A stretch of DNA of 54,797 nt. Origin: Pseudomonas palleroniana (GTDB lineage Bacteria; Pseudomonadota; Gammaproteobacteria; Pseudomonadales; Pseudomonadaceae). This document shows positions 1-7,604 of this stretch, piece after piece. Below the pieces are notes generated by a model. The model saw only the letters and a list, made by a program, of their open reading frames with translations, was not told where the DNA came from and did no database searches. The stretch's first letter is position 1, and every line of letters begins with the position of its first letter. The translations under genes and the position numbers were made by a program. Where the stretch lies: assembly GCF_003031675.1 (NCBI RefSeq), contig NZ_PYWX01000013.1, positions 1 through 54,797 of the forward strand, read 5' to 3'.

Positions 1-1101
1 CAACCAGCCAAACCTCGAATGCGCACCACGGGCACTGATGTTGATGTTCTCGGCCACGCTGGACAGCGGGATGATGCCTTCCTTCTTGCGATCCTCCGGG
101 CACAGCAACACCCCGGCGGCAATCGCGTCGCGAGGCGAGCGCAGCGGCAATGGCTCACCACAGAGTTCCAGCGTGCCGGCGCTGGCACGCTCCAAGCCGC
201 TGAGCAGGCGCAACAGCTCGGTGCGCCCGGCCCCGACCAGCCCGAACAACCCAAGAATCTCGCCTTTGCGCACCTCAAAACTGATCGGCTCGCGCAAGCC
301 CGAGCCAAGCAGGCCGTCGACCTTGAGCGCCACCGCGCCCTGTTCGCGCGCACGGTAGTCGTAGATATCCTGGATATCGCGACCGACCATGCAGGTCACC
401 AACTGGTCGTGGCTCAGAGCGCGCATGTCGTCGAAGGTGCGCACGAAGCGGCCGTCCTTGAACACGGTCACCGCGTCGCAAATACGGAACACTTCTTCCA
501 TGCGGTGCGACACGTACAGCACCACTTTGCCCTCATCGCGCAGGCGCGTGATGATCGCCATCAAGCGGTCAATCTCCCGCGCCGACAAGCTGCTGGTCGG
601 CTCGTCAAAGGCAATCACATGAGCCCCACGGGACAATGCCTTGGCGATTTCCACCAGTTGGCGCTGGCCCAGGGATAACCGCCCCAGTTTCTCGTCCGGG
701 TCGATCTCATCGGCCAGGCCCTTGAGGCACGCCAGCGCCTGCTTGCGCAGCTGGCTTCGATTGACCACGCCAAAGCGCGTCGGCAAATGCCCCAGGAACA
801 GGTTCTCGGCCACGCTCATTTCCGGCACCAGGTGCAACTCCTGGTGGATCACCGCGACACCACTGGCAATGCTGTCGGCGGCGCATTTGAAGGCCATGGT
901 CTGCTCGCCGATCTGCACCGTGCCGCTGCTGGGGATGTAGGCACCGCCCAATATTTTCAGCAGCGTCGACTTGCCCGCGCCGTTCTCGCCCATCAGCGCG
1001 TGGACCGTGTGCGGCCGTGCTTCAAAGCTGATCTGCGCCAGAGCCTTGACCCCGGGAAACTCCTTGCCGATGCCATTGAAGCGCAAGGCCGCGCCGGTCA
1101 T
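1..1101 (-). CDS. araG: L-arabinose ABC transporter ATP-binding protein AraG (partial, C-terminus outside window)
   Basis: This is the cytoplasmic ATPase of a sugar ABC importer that powers uptake of a monosaccharide, most likely L-arabinose, delivered by AraF. The reading frame is open from the ATG at 1101 to the window edge (367 codons; the family is about 500 residues with two ATPase halves). The first half has Walker A GENGAGKST near residue 40, the signature LSLGQRQ near 145 and Walker B VIAFDEPTSS near 165. The second half begins near residue 255 and shows GLVGAGRTEL. The ATG overlaps the araF stop as ATGA, so the two genes are translationally coupled. The permease gene araH is expected beyond the left edge. 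The sugar could also be another pentose or galactose; the assignment leans on the AraF match. Confidence 0.9.
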   Translation of the reverse strand, partial: MTGAALRFNGIGKEFPGVKALAQISFEARPHTVHALMGENGAGKSTLLKILGGAYIPSSGTVQIGEQTMAFKCAADSIASGVAVIHQELHLVPEMSVAENLFLGHLPTRFGVVNRSQLRKQALACLKGLADEIDPDEKLGRLSLGQRQLVEIAKALSRGAHVIAFDEPTSSLSAREIDRLMAIITRLRDEGKVVLYVSHRMEEVFRICDAVTVFKDGRFVRTFDDMRALSHDQLVTCMVGRDIQDIYDYRAREQGAVALKVDGLLGSGLREPISFEVRKGEILGLFGLVGAGRTELLRLLSGLERASAGTLELCGEPLPLRSPRDAIAAGVLLCPEDRKKEGIIPLSSVAENINISARGAHSRFGWL

Positions 1102-2078
1102 TTCCACAGACCGATCTTGGTCAGTTCCTGCTGGAAGTTGGCGCGGGTGATCAGCGTCACTTCATCCATGGCCGTGTACTTTGCCGGTTCTTTACCCGTC
1201 GTGACCCACTCGTACATCGCCAGCGCCGTGTTGTAGCCCTCGATATGCGGGCTGGGCAACATTGAACCGTAGAAGCCGCTGTCGGGCTTTTTCAGCTCGC
1301 CAATGGCGTCGGTGCCGTTGATGCCGATACCGATCACGTTGGCAGCGGCAAACCCTGCGCTTTCGGTGGCGCGCACGCCGCCGAGCACGGTGTTGTCGTT
1401 CATGCCGCCGATGATGAGATTCTTCGCGCCGCTGGGCAGCTTGACCAGGGCCGAGTTGGTGGCGTCCATGCTGCCGGGAACGTCGAGCGTCTTGAGCGCG
1501 GCGGTGAGGATGTGGTCCTTGGGAATGCCCGCCTCTTCCAGGGATTTGATCGAACCGTCAGTGCGTTTCTTGCCGGTATCGAGTTCGTTATAGGTGTTGA
1601 TGACCGCGTACGTCTCCTTCCAGTCCCAGCCGCGTTTTTTCGCTTCGGCGGCCATTGCGGCGCCCTGTTTCTGGCCCACTTCAAAGGCGGCCATGCCCAG
1701 GTACGGCACGTCTTCCATGAAGTTGCCCTTGGCGTCGACAAAACGATCATCCACGGCCATCACTTTCAAGCCATTGACCTTGGCCTTGCTGACGATAGCC
1801 GGCCCAAGCGACACATCCGGCGGGCAAATCACAAAGCCCTTGGCGCCGTTGGCAGCCAGGCTGTCGATGGCCGAGAGGGTTTTCTCGCCGTCCGGCACGG
1901 CGATCTTGATCACGGTAAAACCGTGCTCCTTGCCGGCCTTCTCGGCAAACGCCCATTCGGTCTGGAACCAGGGTTCTTCGGCCTGCTTGACCAAAAAGCC
2001 GATCTTCACTTCTTCGGCCGATACAAAGCCGCTGAAAGCGACGGCGAGCGCCAGCGTGCCGAGTGTTTTCTTAAGCAT
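1098..2078 (-). CDS. araF: L-arabinose-binding periplasmic protein AraF
   Basis: Periplasmic substrate-binding protein that hands sugar to the AraGH transporter. The 326-residue product starts with a signal peptide (MLKKTLGTLALAVAFSGFVS, cleavage expected around residue 21) and continues with the periplasmic-binding-protein type I fold; KIGFLVKQAEEPWFQTEW and the late stretch GIGINGTDAI are typical of AraF. The ATG at 2078 has an excellent AGGAGGT ribosome site. It lies 32 bp downstream of the SDR gene and overlaps araG by 4 bp, so all three are probably one transcript. Length matches the family. L-arabinose is the most likely ligand, but specificity is not proven from sequence. Confidence 0.9.
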   Translation of the reverse strand: MLKKTLGTLALAVAFSGFVSAEEVKIGFLVKQAEEPWFQTEWAFAEKAGKEHGFTVIKIAVPDGEKTLSAIDSLAANGAKGFVICPPDVSLGPAIVSKAKVNGLKVMAVDDRFVDAKGNFMEDVPYLGMAAFEVGQKQGAAMAAEAKKRGWDWKETYAVINTYNELDTGKKRTDGSIKSLEEAGIPKDHILTAALKTLDVPGSMDATNSALVKLPSGAKNLIIGGMNDNTVLGGVRATESAGFAAANVIGIGINGTDAIGELKKPDSGFYGSMLPSPHIEGYNTALAMYEWVTTGKEPAKYTAMDEVTLITRANFQQELTKIGLWK

Positions 2079-2110
2079 GAACCACCTCCTTCTTATTCTT
2101 GGGAAACGCT

Positions 2111-2932
2111 TTAGTCGTGGTACATCACAGAACGCCCGCCATCGATCATCAGGCAGGTTGCATTGATAAAAGGCGCTTCGTCAGTCGCCAGGAACAGCGC
2201 GGTCATCGCCACCTCGATGGGCTGGCCGATGCGCTTGGGCGGGTGCAGGTCGAAGGCGCGTTGGCGTTCGGCCTGGGGGTCGGGGAAACCGTTCCAGTAA
2301 TCGACGTTGAGTTGGGTTTCGATATAGCCCGGGGCGATGGCATTGACGCGGATGCCCTTGGGCGCATATTCGATGCCCAGCGCCCGGGTCAGGCCGAGCA
2401 GGCCGTGCTTGGCCACCGGATAAGGAAAGCAACCGGGAATAATGTGGCTGGAATGGGTGGAGGCGATATTGATGATGTTGCCGATGCCCTGCTCGATCAT
2501 GTGCGGCAACACGGCGCGACAACCGAACCAGGCACCGTCGAGGTCGATGGCGAAGCAGCGGCGCCAGTCCTCGTCGGTCATCTGCAGTGGGTCACGGAAC
2601 ACATTGACCCCGGCGCAGTTGACCAGCACATCGACGCGACCGAAACGCTCGATGGCCACATTGACCAGTGCCTGCCATTGCTCTTTGGAAGTGATATCGA
2701 CCGGCCGCGCGACGATTTGCGCGCCACGCTCACGCCAGTGGGCGGCGACTTGCTCGACCTTTTCGGCCTGCACATCGGCAATGACCAGGCGCGCCTGCTG
2801 GGCCTGGAAGCAGGCCACGATCGCCTCGCCAATGCCTTGGGCGGCCCCGGTGACGATCACCACTTTGTTGTTCAGGCGCTCGCCATAGGTAGGCTCGGGC
2901 ACCGCAGGCAATGACAACGGTTGGGACTGCAT
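2111..2932 (-). CDS. SDR family oxidoreductase, probable sugar 1-dehydrogenase
   Basis: NAD(P)-dependent short-chain dehydrogenase of 273 residues. The Rossmann motif TGAAQGIG is at residues 28-35, NCAG follows DVLV near residue 110, and the catalytic Ser (NIASTHSS) and Tyr-Lys pair (YPVAK) are in place. The C-terminal CLMIDGGRSV is typical of classical SDRs. An AGGTGA site precedes the ATG. It is the first gene of the arabinose transport operon, downstream of a sigma-70-type promoter at 2977-3006. The context suggests oxidation of L-arabinose (or the related D-galactose) to its lactone, the entry step of the oxidative pentose pathway in pseudomonads. That role is inferred from position; an SDR fold alone does not define the substrate. 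Confidence 0.8.
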   Translation of the reverse strand: MQSQPLSLPAVPEPTYGERLNNKVVIVTGAAQGIGEAIVACFQAQQARLVIADVQAEKVEQVAAHWRERGAQIVARPVDITSKEQWQALVNVAIERFGRVDVLVNCAGVNVFRDPLQMTDEDWRRCFAIDLDGAWFGCRAVLPHMIEQGIGNIINIASTHSSHIIPGCFPYPVAKHGLLGLTRALGIEYAPKGIRVNAIAPGYIETQLNVDYWNGFPDPQAERQRAFDLHPPKRIGQPIEVAMTALFLATDEAPFINATCLMIDGGRSVMYHD

Positions 2933-2976
2933 CGCTTCACCTATTTTATTTTTGGTAGTGAGTGCTGATGCAGGCG

Positions 2977-3006
2977 ACTATAAACCCATCTTTCGAAACA
3001 TCTCAA
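2977..3006 (-). promoter_or_regulatory. Sigma-70-type promoter of the SDR-araFG operon
   Basis: Read on the minus strand: TTGAGA (3006-3001), an 18-bp spacer, TATAGT (2982-2977); both hexamers match consensus at 5 of 6 positions. The start point would be near 2970, giving a leader of about 38 nt. The spacer contains the palindrome TTTCGAAA flanked by direct GATG copies, a possible repressor site. Confidence 0.5.
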
Positions 3007-3050
3007 TATATAAATTTACATCCCATATAGTGAGAAAAACCAAAAATAAT

Positions 3051-3265
3051 GTGAGAGGAGGCAAGCCCTAATGCCAGTCAGTTAAGGCTTAACGCTGTCA
3101 CTGTGGGAGGGGGCTTGCTCCCGATAGCGGTGTGTCAGTCACGGTTTCTGAACCTGACACACCGCTATCGGGAGCAAGTCGAATCGTCGCACCGCCCCTC
3201 CCACAATTTATCCATCGCTCGCTTTATCGCTTAACTGACAGGCATTAGGGCAAGCCCCCTCTCAC
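3051..3265. repeat. Nested palindromic REP locus (REP pair inside outer inverted arms)
   Basis: Outer arms 3051-3086 and 3230-3265 are near-perfect inverted copies containing GCAAGCCCTAATGCC and GGCATTAGGGCAAGC. Inside lies an inverted REP pair, 3102-3205, with GTGGGAGGGGGCTTGC on the left. The right REP arm is altered: after GGGAGCAAG it carries TCGAATCGTCGCACCG before CCCCTCCCAC, a variant not seen in the other copies here. It fills the gap between the SDR promoter and the end of the GNAT gene; no gene is visible in it. Confidence 0.85.
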
Positions 3266-3276
3266 ATTCGGTCGGG

Positions 3277-3756
3277 TCAGCCCTGGGCGAAGTCGCGCAG
3301 AGCGTCGCCTTCCATGCGGTAGCGCACCCATTCTTCCTGCGGTTGGGCGCCGATGGATTTATAGAAGGCGATGGCCGGTTCGTTCCAGTCCAACACGCTC
3401 CATTCGAAACGCCCACAACCGTTGTCGCAGGCGATCTTCGCCAAGTGGCGCAACAATTTCTTGCCGGCTCCACCACCGCGCTGTTCGGGATTGATGTACA
3501 GGTCTTCGAGGTACAGGCAGTTGCTGCCAAGCCAGGTGGAGTAGCTGAAGAAGAACACCGCAAAGCCGATCGGCAAGCCGTCGCGCAGGCACATCAAGCC
3601 ATGGGCCGTGGCGCCCTCGCTAAACAGACTGCGCTCGATATCCGCCACGCTGGCGATGACTTCATGCCGGGCCTTTTCGTATTCGGCAAGCTCGGTGATA
3701 AACGTCAGGATCTGCGCAGCATCGCTGGGCACGGCGGGGCGAATCTCGATGGTCAT
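3277..3756 (-). CDS. GNAT family N-acetyltransferase (SSAT-like)
   Basis: Acetyl-CoA-dependent N-acetyltransferase of 159 residues, cytoplasmic. The N-terminus TIEIRPAVPSDAAQIL and the central LYLEDLYINPEQRGGGAGKKLL (acetyl-CoA-binding P-loop, Q/R-x-x-G-x-G/A type) are diagnostic of GNAT proteins; WNEPAIAFYKSIGAQ is the conserved C-terminal helix. The pattern EYEKARHEV plus LYLEDLY resembles diamine (spermine/spermidine) N-acetyltransferases, but the substrate cannot be assigned. I chose the ATG at 3756 because the family consensus begins there; an in-frame ATG at 3786 would add ten unconserved residues. Monocistronic, with a REP locus downstream. Confidence 0.8.
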   Translation of the reverse strand: MTIEIRPAVPSDAAQILTFITELAEYEKARHEVIASVADIERSLFSEGATAHGLMCLRDGLPIGFAVFFFSYSTWLGSNCLYLEDLYINPEQRGGGAGKKLLRHLAKIACDNGCGRFEWSVLDWNEPAIAFYKSIGAQPQEEWVRYRMEGDALRDFAQG

Positions 3757-3944
3757 GGGCAGGCCTTGGACAATTTCAAAGCACACATACTAAGGGGCTT
3801 TGATGACTGATTGCAGGGCAATTGGCGGCCTGCCACACAAAATTTTACAGGCGCCCCGCTACCGCTCGTCGTCAACAAGGCACGATCCACAAACCGGAGC
3901 GGACCAATAAGAGGTAAGGACATTAACTCTATGGAGACATCCCC

Positions 3945-4277
3945 ATGAAGCATCCCAAGTTTGCCGCCCTTGCCCTCACCGGCCTGCTGTCTGCTACTGC
4001 GCTGAGCGCGTTTGCCGCGACCTCCTCCACAGGGCCGACCAACCCGGCCACCAGCGAATCGCAAAAATCCATGGGCACCGGCATGGACACCAACGGCGGC
4101 GCGATCATCGATAACGGCGCCGGTGCCGACCCACGTACCCAGGGCAACGATACCCAGCGCCAGGCGCCGCCTGCCGTGGGCAATGGCAAGATGGGCCCGG
4201 GTGTGAATGCCGAACCCAAAGTGAACAAAGGCGACGACAGCAATATCCCTGGCGCACCGAAACAGCCTGCGCCTTGA
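3945..4277 (+). CDS. Small secreted Gly/Pro/Asn-rich hypothetical protein
   Basis: Encodes 110 residues with a clear signal peptide (MKHPKFAALALTGLLSATAL, ending near SAFA). The mature part is low-complexity, rich in Gly, Asn, Pro, Thr and Asp, with no Cys, and probably disordered in the periplasm. I do not recognise a characterised family; similar small exported proteins are common in Pseudomonas. A purine-rich TGGAGAC precedes the ATG. It starts a run of three small rightward genes that may be co-expressed. Function unknown. Confidence 0.7.
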   Translation: MKHPKFAALALTGLLSATALSAFAATSSTGPTNPATSESQKSMGTGMDTNGGAIIDNGAGADPRTQGNDTQRQAPPAVGNGKMGPGVNAEPKVNKGDDSNIPGAPKQPAP

Positions 4278-4326
4278 CCCCGCGAGCATGACGAACACCC
4301 GATCATTCCCCAGTGAAGAGGTACAC

Positions 4327-4593
4327 ATGAACGTCGATAGAAACCTTGAGAAAGAAGTCCTCACCCGCCTGCTGCACGCTCACCCGAACGGTTTGGGCAA
4401 GGAGGTGCTGGATAACTACCGCGGCGAAAAGGAGGTGGCCAGTGTCCTGGCCTTCCTGCAGGAGCGCGGGTTTATCAAGGATGGGCATGTGACCACCGAC
4501 GATGCCGGTGAATATTCGTTGAACCTGCCGATCAAGCTGACTGCTTCTGGCGTTGATGAAGCGCGCAAGCTCGACGGTAACAGCCCGCAGTAA
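4327..4593 (+). CDS. Small hypothetical protein, winged-helix-like
   Basis: Encodes 88 residues starting at the ATG at 4327, preceded by GAAGAGGT; an upstream in-frame ATG at 4288 has no ribosome site. The pattern of a leading helix (LEKEVLTRLLHAHPNGL), a second helix (KEVASVLAFLQERGFI) and a short hairpin (DDAGEYSLNLPIKLTASG) is what a winged helix looks like, but there is no firm family match. No signal peptide, so cytoplasmic. It lies 49 bp after the secreted protein and 50 bp before the next small gene. Function unknown. Confidence 0.7.
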   Translation: MNVDRNLEKEVLTRLLHAHPNGLGKEVLDNYRGEKEVASVLAFLQERGFIKDGHVTTDDAGEYSLNLPIKLTASGVDEARKLDGNSPQ

Positions 4594-4643
4594 TCCATTT
4601 TGTCTGGTCTGGCCCCGCTGCCGGGGCCAGGAGGAGTATCGCA

Positions 4644-5024
4644 ATGCCTCTTGGAAGCAAAGCCAAATACACCGCCGCACAAAAGCGTAAAGCCGCGCGT
4701 ATCGAAGAGAGTTATGAGCACAAAGGCCTGTCCAAGGAGGACGCTGAAGCCCGCGCCTGGGCCACTGTGAACAAGCAGTCCGGCGGTGGCGAAAAGGCGG
4801 GCGGGTCGGGCCGGCGCAAGCCCTCTGCCCAGAAAGCCGAGGACCGGCATGAGTCGGCCAAGCGCGCCGCCGCCTCGCGCCAGGGGCACCCGCGCAGCAG
4901 CCGTGCTTCGCTGGAAACCCAGACCAAGGAGAGCTTGTTGAAGGAAGCGCGGGCCAAGGATATTCCTGGTCGGTCGAGCATGCGCAAGGATCAATTGATC
5001 GAAGCGCTGCGTAAAGCGGGCTGA
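4644..5024 (+). CDS. Small basic protein with C-terminal Rho-N/SAP-like motif
   Basis: Encodes 126 residues, very basic and rich in Lys, Arg, Ser and Ala. The N-terminal half (KYTAAQKRKAARIEESYEHK, then GLSKEDAEARAWATVNKQ) matches a small family often labelled plasmid-stabilisation or ChaB-like in Pseudomonas. A disordered Gly/Ser/Lys linker follows, and the last 35 residues (KESLLKEARAKDIPGRSSMR then KDQLIEALRKA) look like a Rho N-terminal/SAP nucleic-acid-binding helix pair. A strong GGAGGAG site precedes the ATG. The role is probably binding of DNA or RNA in stressed cells, but this is inference. A CTGGCCCC/GGGGCCAG hairpin at 4609-4630 sits just upstream of the ribosome site. Confidence 0.7.
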   Translation: MPLGSKAKYTAAQKRKAARIEESYEHKGLSKEDAEARAWATVNKQSGGGEKAGGSGRRKPSAQKAEDRHESAKRAAASRQGHPRSSRASLETQTKESLLKEARAKDIPGRSSMRKDQLIEALRKAG

Positions 5025-5076
5025 GCGCAGTTCCAAAGCCGTTCAAAAGAAGGGAGGGGCATGTCCCCTCCCCCAT

Positions 5077-5994
5077 TTATTGCGCGACTAACGCGTCGAC
5101 TTCAGCGGTGCCGGGAGACGTCGCCGGCCCCCAGCGCGTTACCGCCAATGCCGCCGCCGCATTCGCCCGTCGTGCTGCCGATACAGGATTCAAGCCATTG
5201 GCCAAGCCGGCAATCAACACGCCCGCATGCGCATCCCCGGCGCCGTTACTGTCCACGGCCTGCACTTTGAAACCGGGCACCTGCTCCACTGCTCCCGAGC
5301 GCCCGACCCAGCAACCATTCGGACCATCGCGTACCACCAGCAATGCTCCGGCAGGCAGGAGCCGGCTCAGCTGTGGCAATGCGCCTGCAATCTGCGGCGC
5401 ACCGGTAAATGCCAGGGCTTCGGGACCATTGCTGGTCCAGATATCGATACGCGGCAACAGTGCGCGCATCAGGGCCGAGTCTCGCGTCTTTACCAGCGGG
5501 CCAGGGTCAAACACCACCGTGATCGCCCGGGGCAGCGCCAGCAACCAGTCCACCAGCGGCTGCGCCTTGCCCTCCAGCAACAAGCTGTAGCCGCTGACGT
5601 ACACGTAGTCGTCCAGCTGCGGTCGAACCCTGGCCAAGTCCTCGGCGCTCAATTCGCCCTCGACGCCGATATGGGAGATGAAGGTGCGCTCGGTGGTGGC
5701 TTCGGTCAGGCACACGCACAAACCGGTGTCCTTGCCCGCACTGGCCGCAAGGGCCATCTCAATGCCCTCGGCCTGCATCGCCGTACGGGCCAAATCACCA
5801 AAACGTCCGTCACCGTGTCGGCCCAGATAGACCGCCGCCAGCCCATTACGTCGAGCGGCGGCCATGACATTGAAGCCACCACCGGTTTCAAAGCTGGCCG
5901 ATTGCGCCAAGACATCGCCGCCCGTGGCCGGCAAGGTATCCAACGCCATGACCAGATCGACGATGACCTGGCCGGTGTGCAGCAATCTAGACAT
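5077..5994 (-). CDS. PfkB family carbohydrate kinase
   Basis: Ribokinase-fold sugar or nucleoside kinase of 305 residues, cytoplasmic. Hallmarks are GGGFNVMAAARRNGL near residue 40 (PfkB signature 1) and DSNGAGDAHAG near residue 250, with the catalytic Asp and anion hole. The ATG at 5994 begins MSRLLHTGQVIVDLV, typical of the family, and overlaps the permease stop by 8 bp, so the two are coupled. As last gene of the GntR / glycohydrolase / NCS1 permease cluster it probably phosphorylates the ribose (or pseudonucleoside) released from an imported compound. The exact substrate is unknown; ribokinase, nucleoside kinase and pseudouridine kinase all share this fold. Confidence 0.85.
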   Translation of the reverse strand: MSRLLHTGQVIVDLVMALDTLPATGGDVLAQSASFETGGGFNVMAAARRNGLAAVYLGRHGDGRFGDLARTAMQAEGIEMALAASAGKDTGLCVCLTEATTERTFISHIGVEGELSAEDLARVRPQLDDYVYVSGYSLLLEGKAQPLVDWLLALPRAITVVFDPGPLVKTRDSALMRALLPRIDIWTSNGPEALAFTGAPQIAGALPQLSRLLPAGALLVVRDGPNGCWVGRSGAVEQVPGFKVQAVDSNGAGDAHAGVLIAGLANGLNPVSAARRANAAAALAVTRWGPATSPGTAEVDALVAQ

Positions 5995-7456
5995 TGTGGT
6001 TCTCGACAAGTAACGCGGGGCGACGGTCGGCCGCGCCGCCCAGTACCGCATAGATCCCGCCGGCCACCAGGAAGGTGACGATCCAGCCCAGGCCGTTATG
6101 GCCCAGCCAGGAGTCGGACAACGGCCCGGCGAACCAGATGTTTTCGGCGGTGGTACCGATAGTGGTGAAGCTGAAGCCCAGCACAATCGCCACGGCCCAG
6201 GCGCCGAACGCACGCCACTCCACGCCACCGCGATACCAGTAGGCACTGCTTGGGCTCACGTCCAGCAAGTCTTTGGCGCTGTAGTAGTGACGGTGGATCA
6301 AGTCCACCACGAAAATCCCGACCCACGCGGTAATCGGCACCGCCAGCAGCGAGATGAAGGTAATGAACGGGCCATAGAAACTGTCGGCGATCAGCATGAA
6401 GTAAATCGAGCCGGCGAAGATCGCCACGATGTCGACGATCACCGCATGCACGCGCTTGACCTTGAGGCCGAGGGTCAAGGTGGTGAGCCCGGCCGAGTAC
6501 ACCGAGAGGTTGTTCGACAGTAGCAGCCCACCAAAGGCGGTGATCAGGTAGGGCACGGCCATCCAGGTCGGCAACATGTCGCGGATCGCAATGATCGGGT
6601 CGGTGGCCGAGGCCAGGTCGTGATTACCCACCGACAACAGCCCCCCGAGGGTGATCAACAGCACCAGCGGAATGCCCGCGCCAAACGCGGCGGACGCCAC
6701 CAGGCGCGCGGCCTTGACGCTGCGATGCTGGTAGCGCGACATGTCGGCACCGGCGTTGGCCCAACCGATCCCGGTACCGGCGGCCATGGTGCCGACGCCG
6801 ATGATCATCGCGCTCAGCGGTGCCGGCGTGGCATTGAATACCGCGCTCCAGTCGATGGTGGCACAGAGGAAGCCACCCACCAGAATGTTCAAGGCGCCAA
6901 ACACGTAGGTGGCCCACTTCTGGATCACCAGCAACGTCGCATGCCCGAGGCCGGAAACCGACAAGGTCAGCAACACGAAAATCGCGATGAAGATCAAGGT
7001 CAGCACGGGTGCGCTTTTCGCTTCGACCGGCGACTGGAACAGGATCGAACACAACGACAGCAACACAAAGGCCGCCGTGGTGGTGTTGACGGTTTCCCAG
7101 CCCAGGCGCGACATCAGCGACACCACCGTAGGGCCGATATTGCCGCGCACGCCGAAGATGGCGCGGGACAAGGTCAGGCTGGGCGCCCGGCCACGACGCC
7201 CGGCGATCGAGATAATGCCCACGACCGCAAAGGAGCCGGCAGCGCCGAGGATGGCGACAATGATCGCCTGCCAGATGGACAAGCCACGGAACGCCACCAG
7301 GGTCGCCCCAAGCGGCAAGCCGAGGATGCTGATATTGGCCGCGAACCAGACCCAGAACAGTTGCAGCGGATGGCCGTTGCACTCGCTCTCAGGGACGGGC
7401 TCGATGCCGCGTGTTTCCAGTTGCCCGGCGCTCTGGCCGGAAGAAGTGCTGCTCAT
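5987..7456 (-). CDS. NCS1 family cytosine/purine-type permease
   Basis: Inner-membrane symporter of 489 residues in the nucleobase-cation-symport-1 family, with about 12 hydrophobic segments. Family-typical stretches are NISILGLPLGATLVAFRGLS near residue 40, TLSRAIFGVRGN near 95, and GTGIGWANAGADMSRYQHR near 225. AGGAG lies 7 bp before the ATG. NCS1 proteins carry cytosine, purines, allantoin, hydantoins or nucleosides; the adjacent glycohydrolase and sugar kinase favour a nucleoside-like N-glycoside. A REP pair sits in the 148-bp gap between this gene and the upstream glycohydrolase gene, so messenger levels of the two halves of the operon may differ. Confidence 0.88.
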   Translation of the reverse strand: MSSTSSGQSAGQLETRGIEPVPESECNGHPLQLFWVWFAANISILGLPLGATLVAFRGLSIWQAIIVAILGAAGSFAVVGIISIAGRRGRAPSLTLSRAIFGVRGNIGPTVVSLMSRLGWETVNTTTAAFVLLSLCSILFQSPVEAKSAPVLTLIFIAIFVLLTLSVSGLGHATLLVIQKWATYVFGALNILVGGFLCATIDWSAVFNATPAPLSAMIIGVGTMAAGTGIGWANAGADMSRYQHRSVKAARLVASAAFGAGIPLVLLITLGGLLSVGNHDLASATDPIIAIRDMLPTWMAVPYLITAFGGLLLSNNLSVYSAGLTTLTLGLKVKRVHAVIVDIVAIFAGSIYFMLIADSFYGPFITFISLLAVPITAWVGIFVVDLIHRHYYSAKDLLDVSPSSAYWYRGGVEWRAFGAWAVAIVLGFSFTTIGTTAENIWFAGPLSDSWLGHNGLGWIVTFLVAGGIYAVLGGAADRRPALLVENHNV

Positions 7457-7498
7457 GGGGAGCTCCTGGTGCCGGTATTGTTATGGTTGTTTTATTCA

Positions 7499-7588
7499 TG
7501 TGGGAGGGGGCTTGCTCCCGATGGTGGTGGGTCAGCCACCTGATGTATCAACTGACCCACCGCTATCGGGAGCAAGCCCCCTCCCACA
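7499..7588. repeat. REP pair (REPIN) inside the nucleoside-type operon
   Basis: Two inverted REP arms with the core GTGGGAGGGGGCTTGC and its complement, separated by about 40 bp whose ends (GGTGGGTCAG / CTGACCCACC) extend the stem. It lies between co-directional genes, unlike most copies here, which sit at transcript ends. Confidence 0.9.
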
Positions 7589-7604
7589 GGTTTGCCTGCG
7601 GCGC

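Noticed and set aside
4609..4630. CTGGCCCC/GGGGCCAG hairpin as a terminator
   Set aside because: No T-run follows and it leads straight into a ribosome site, so it is more likely a leader structure.
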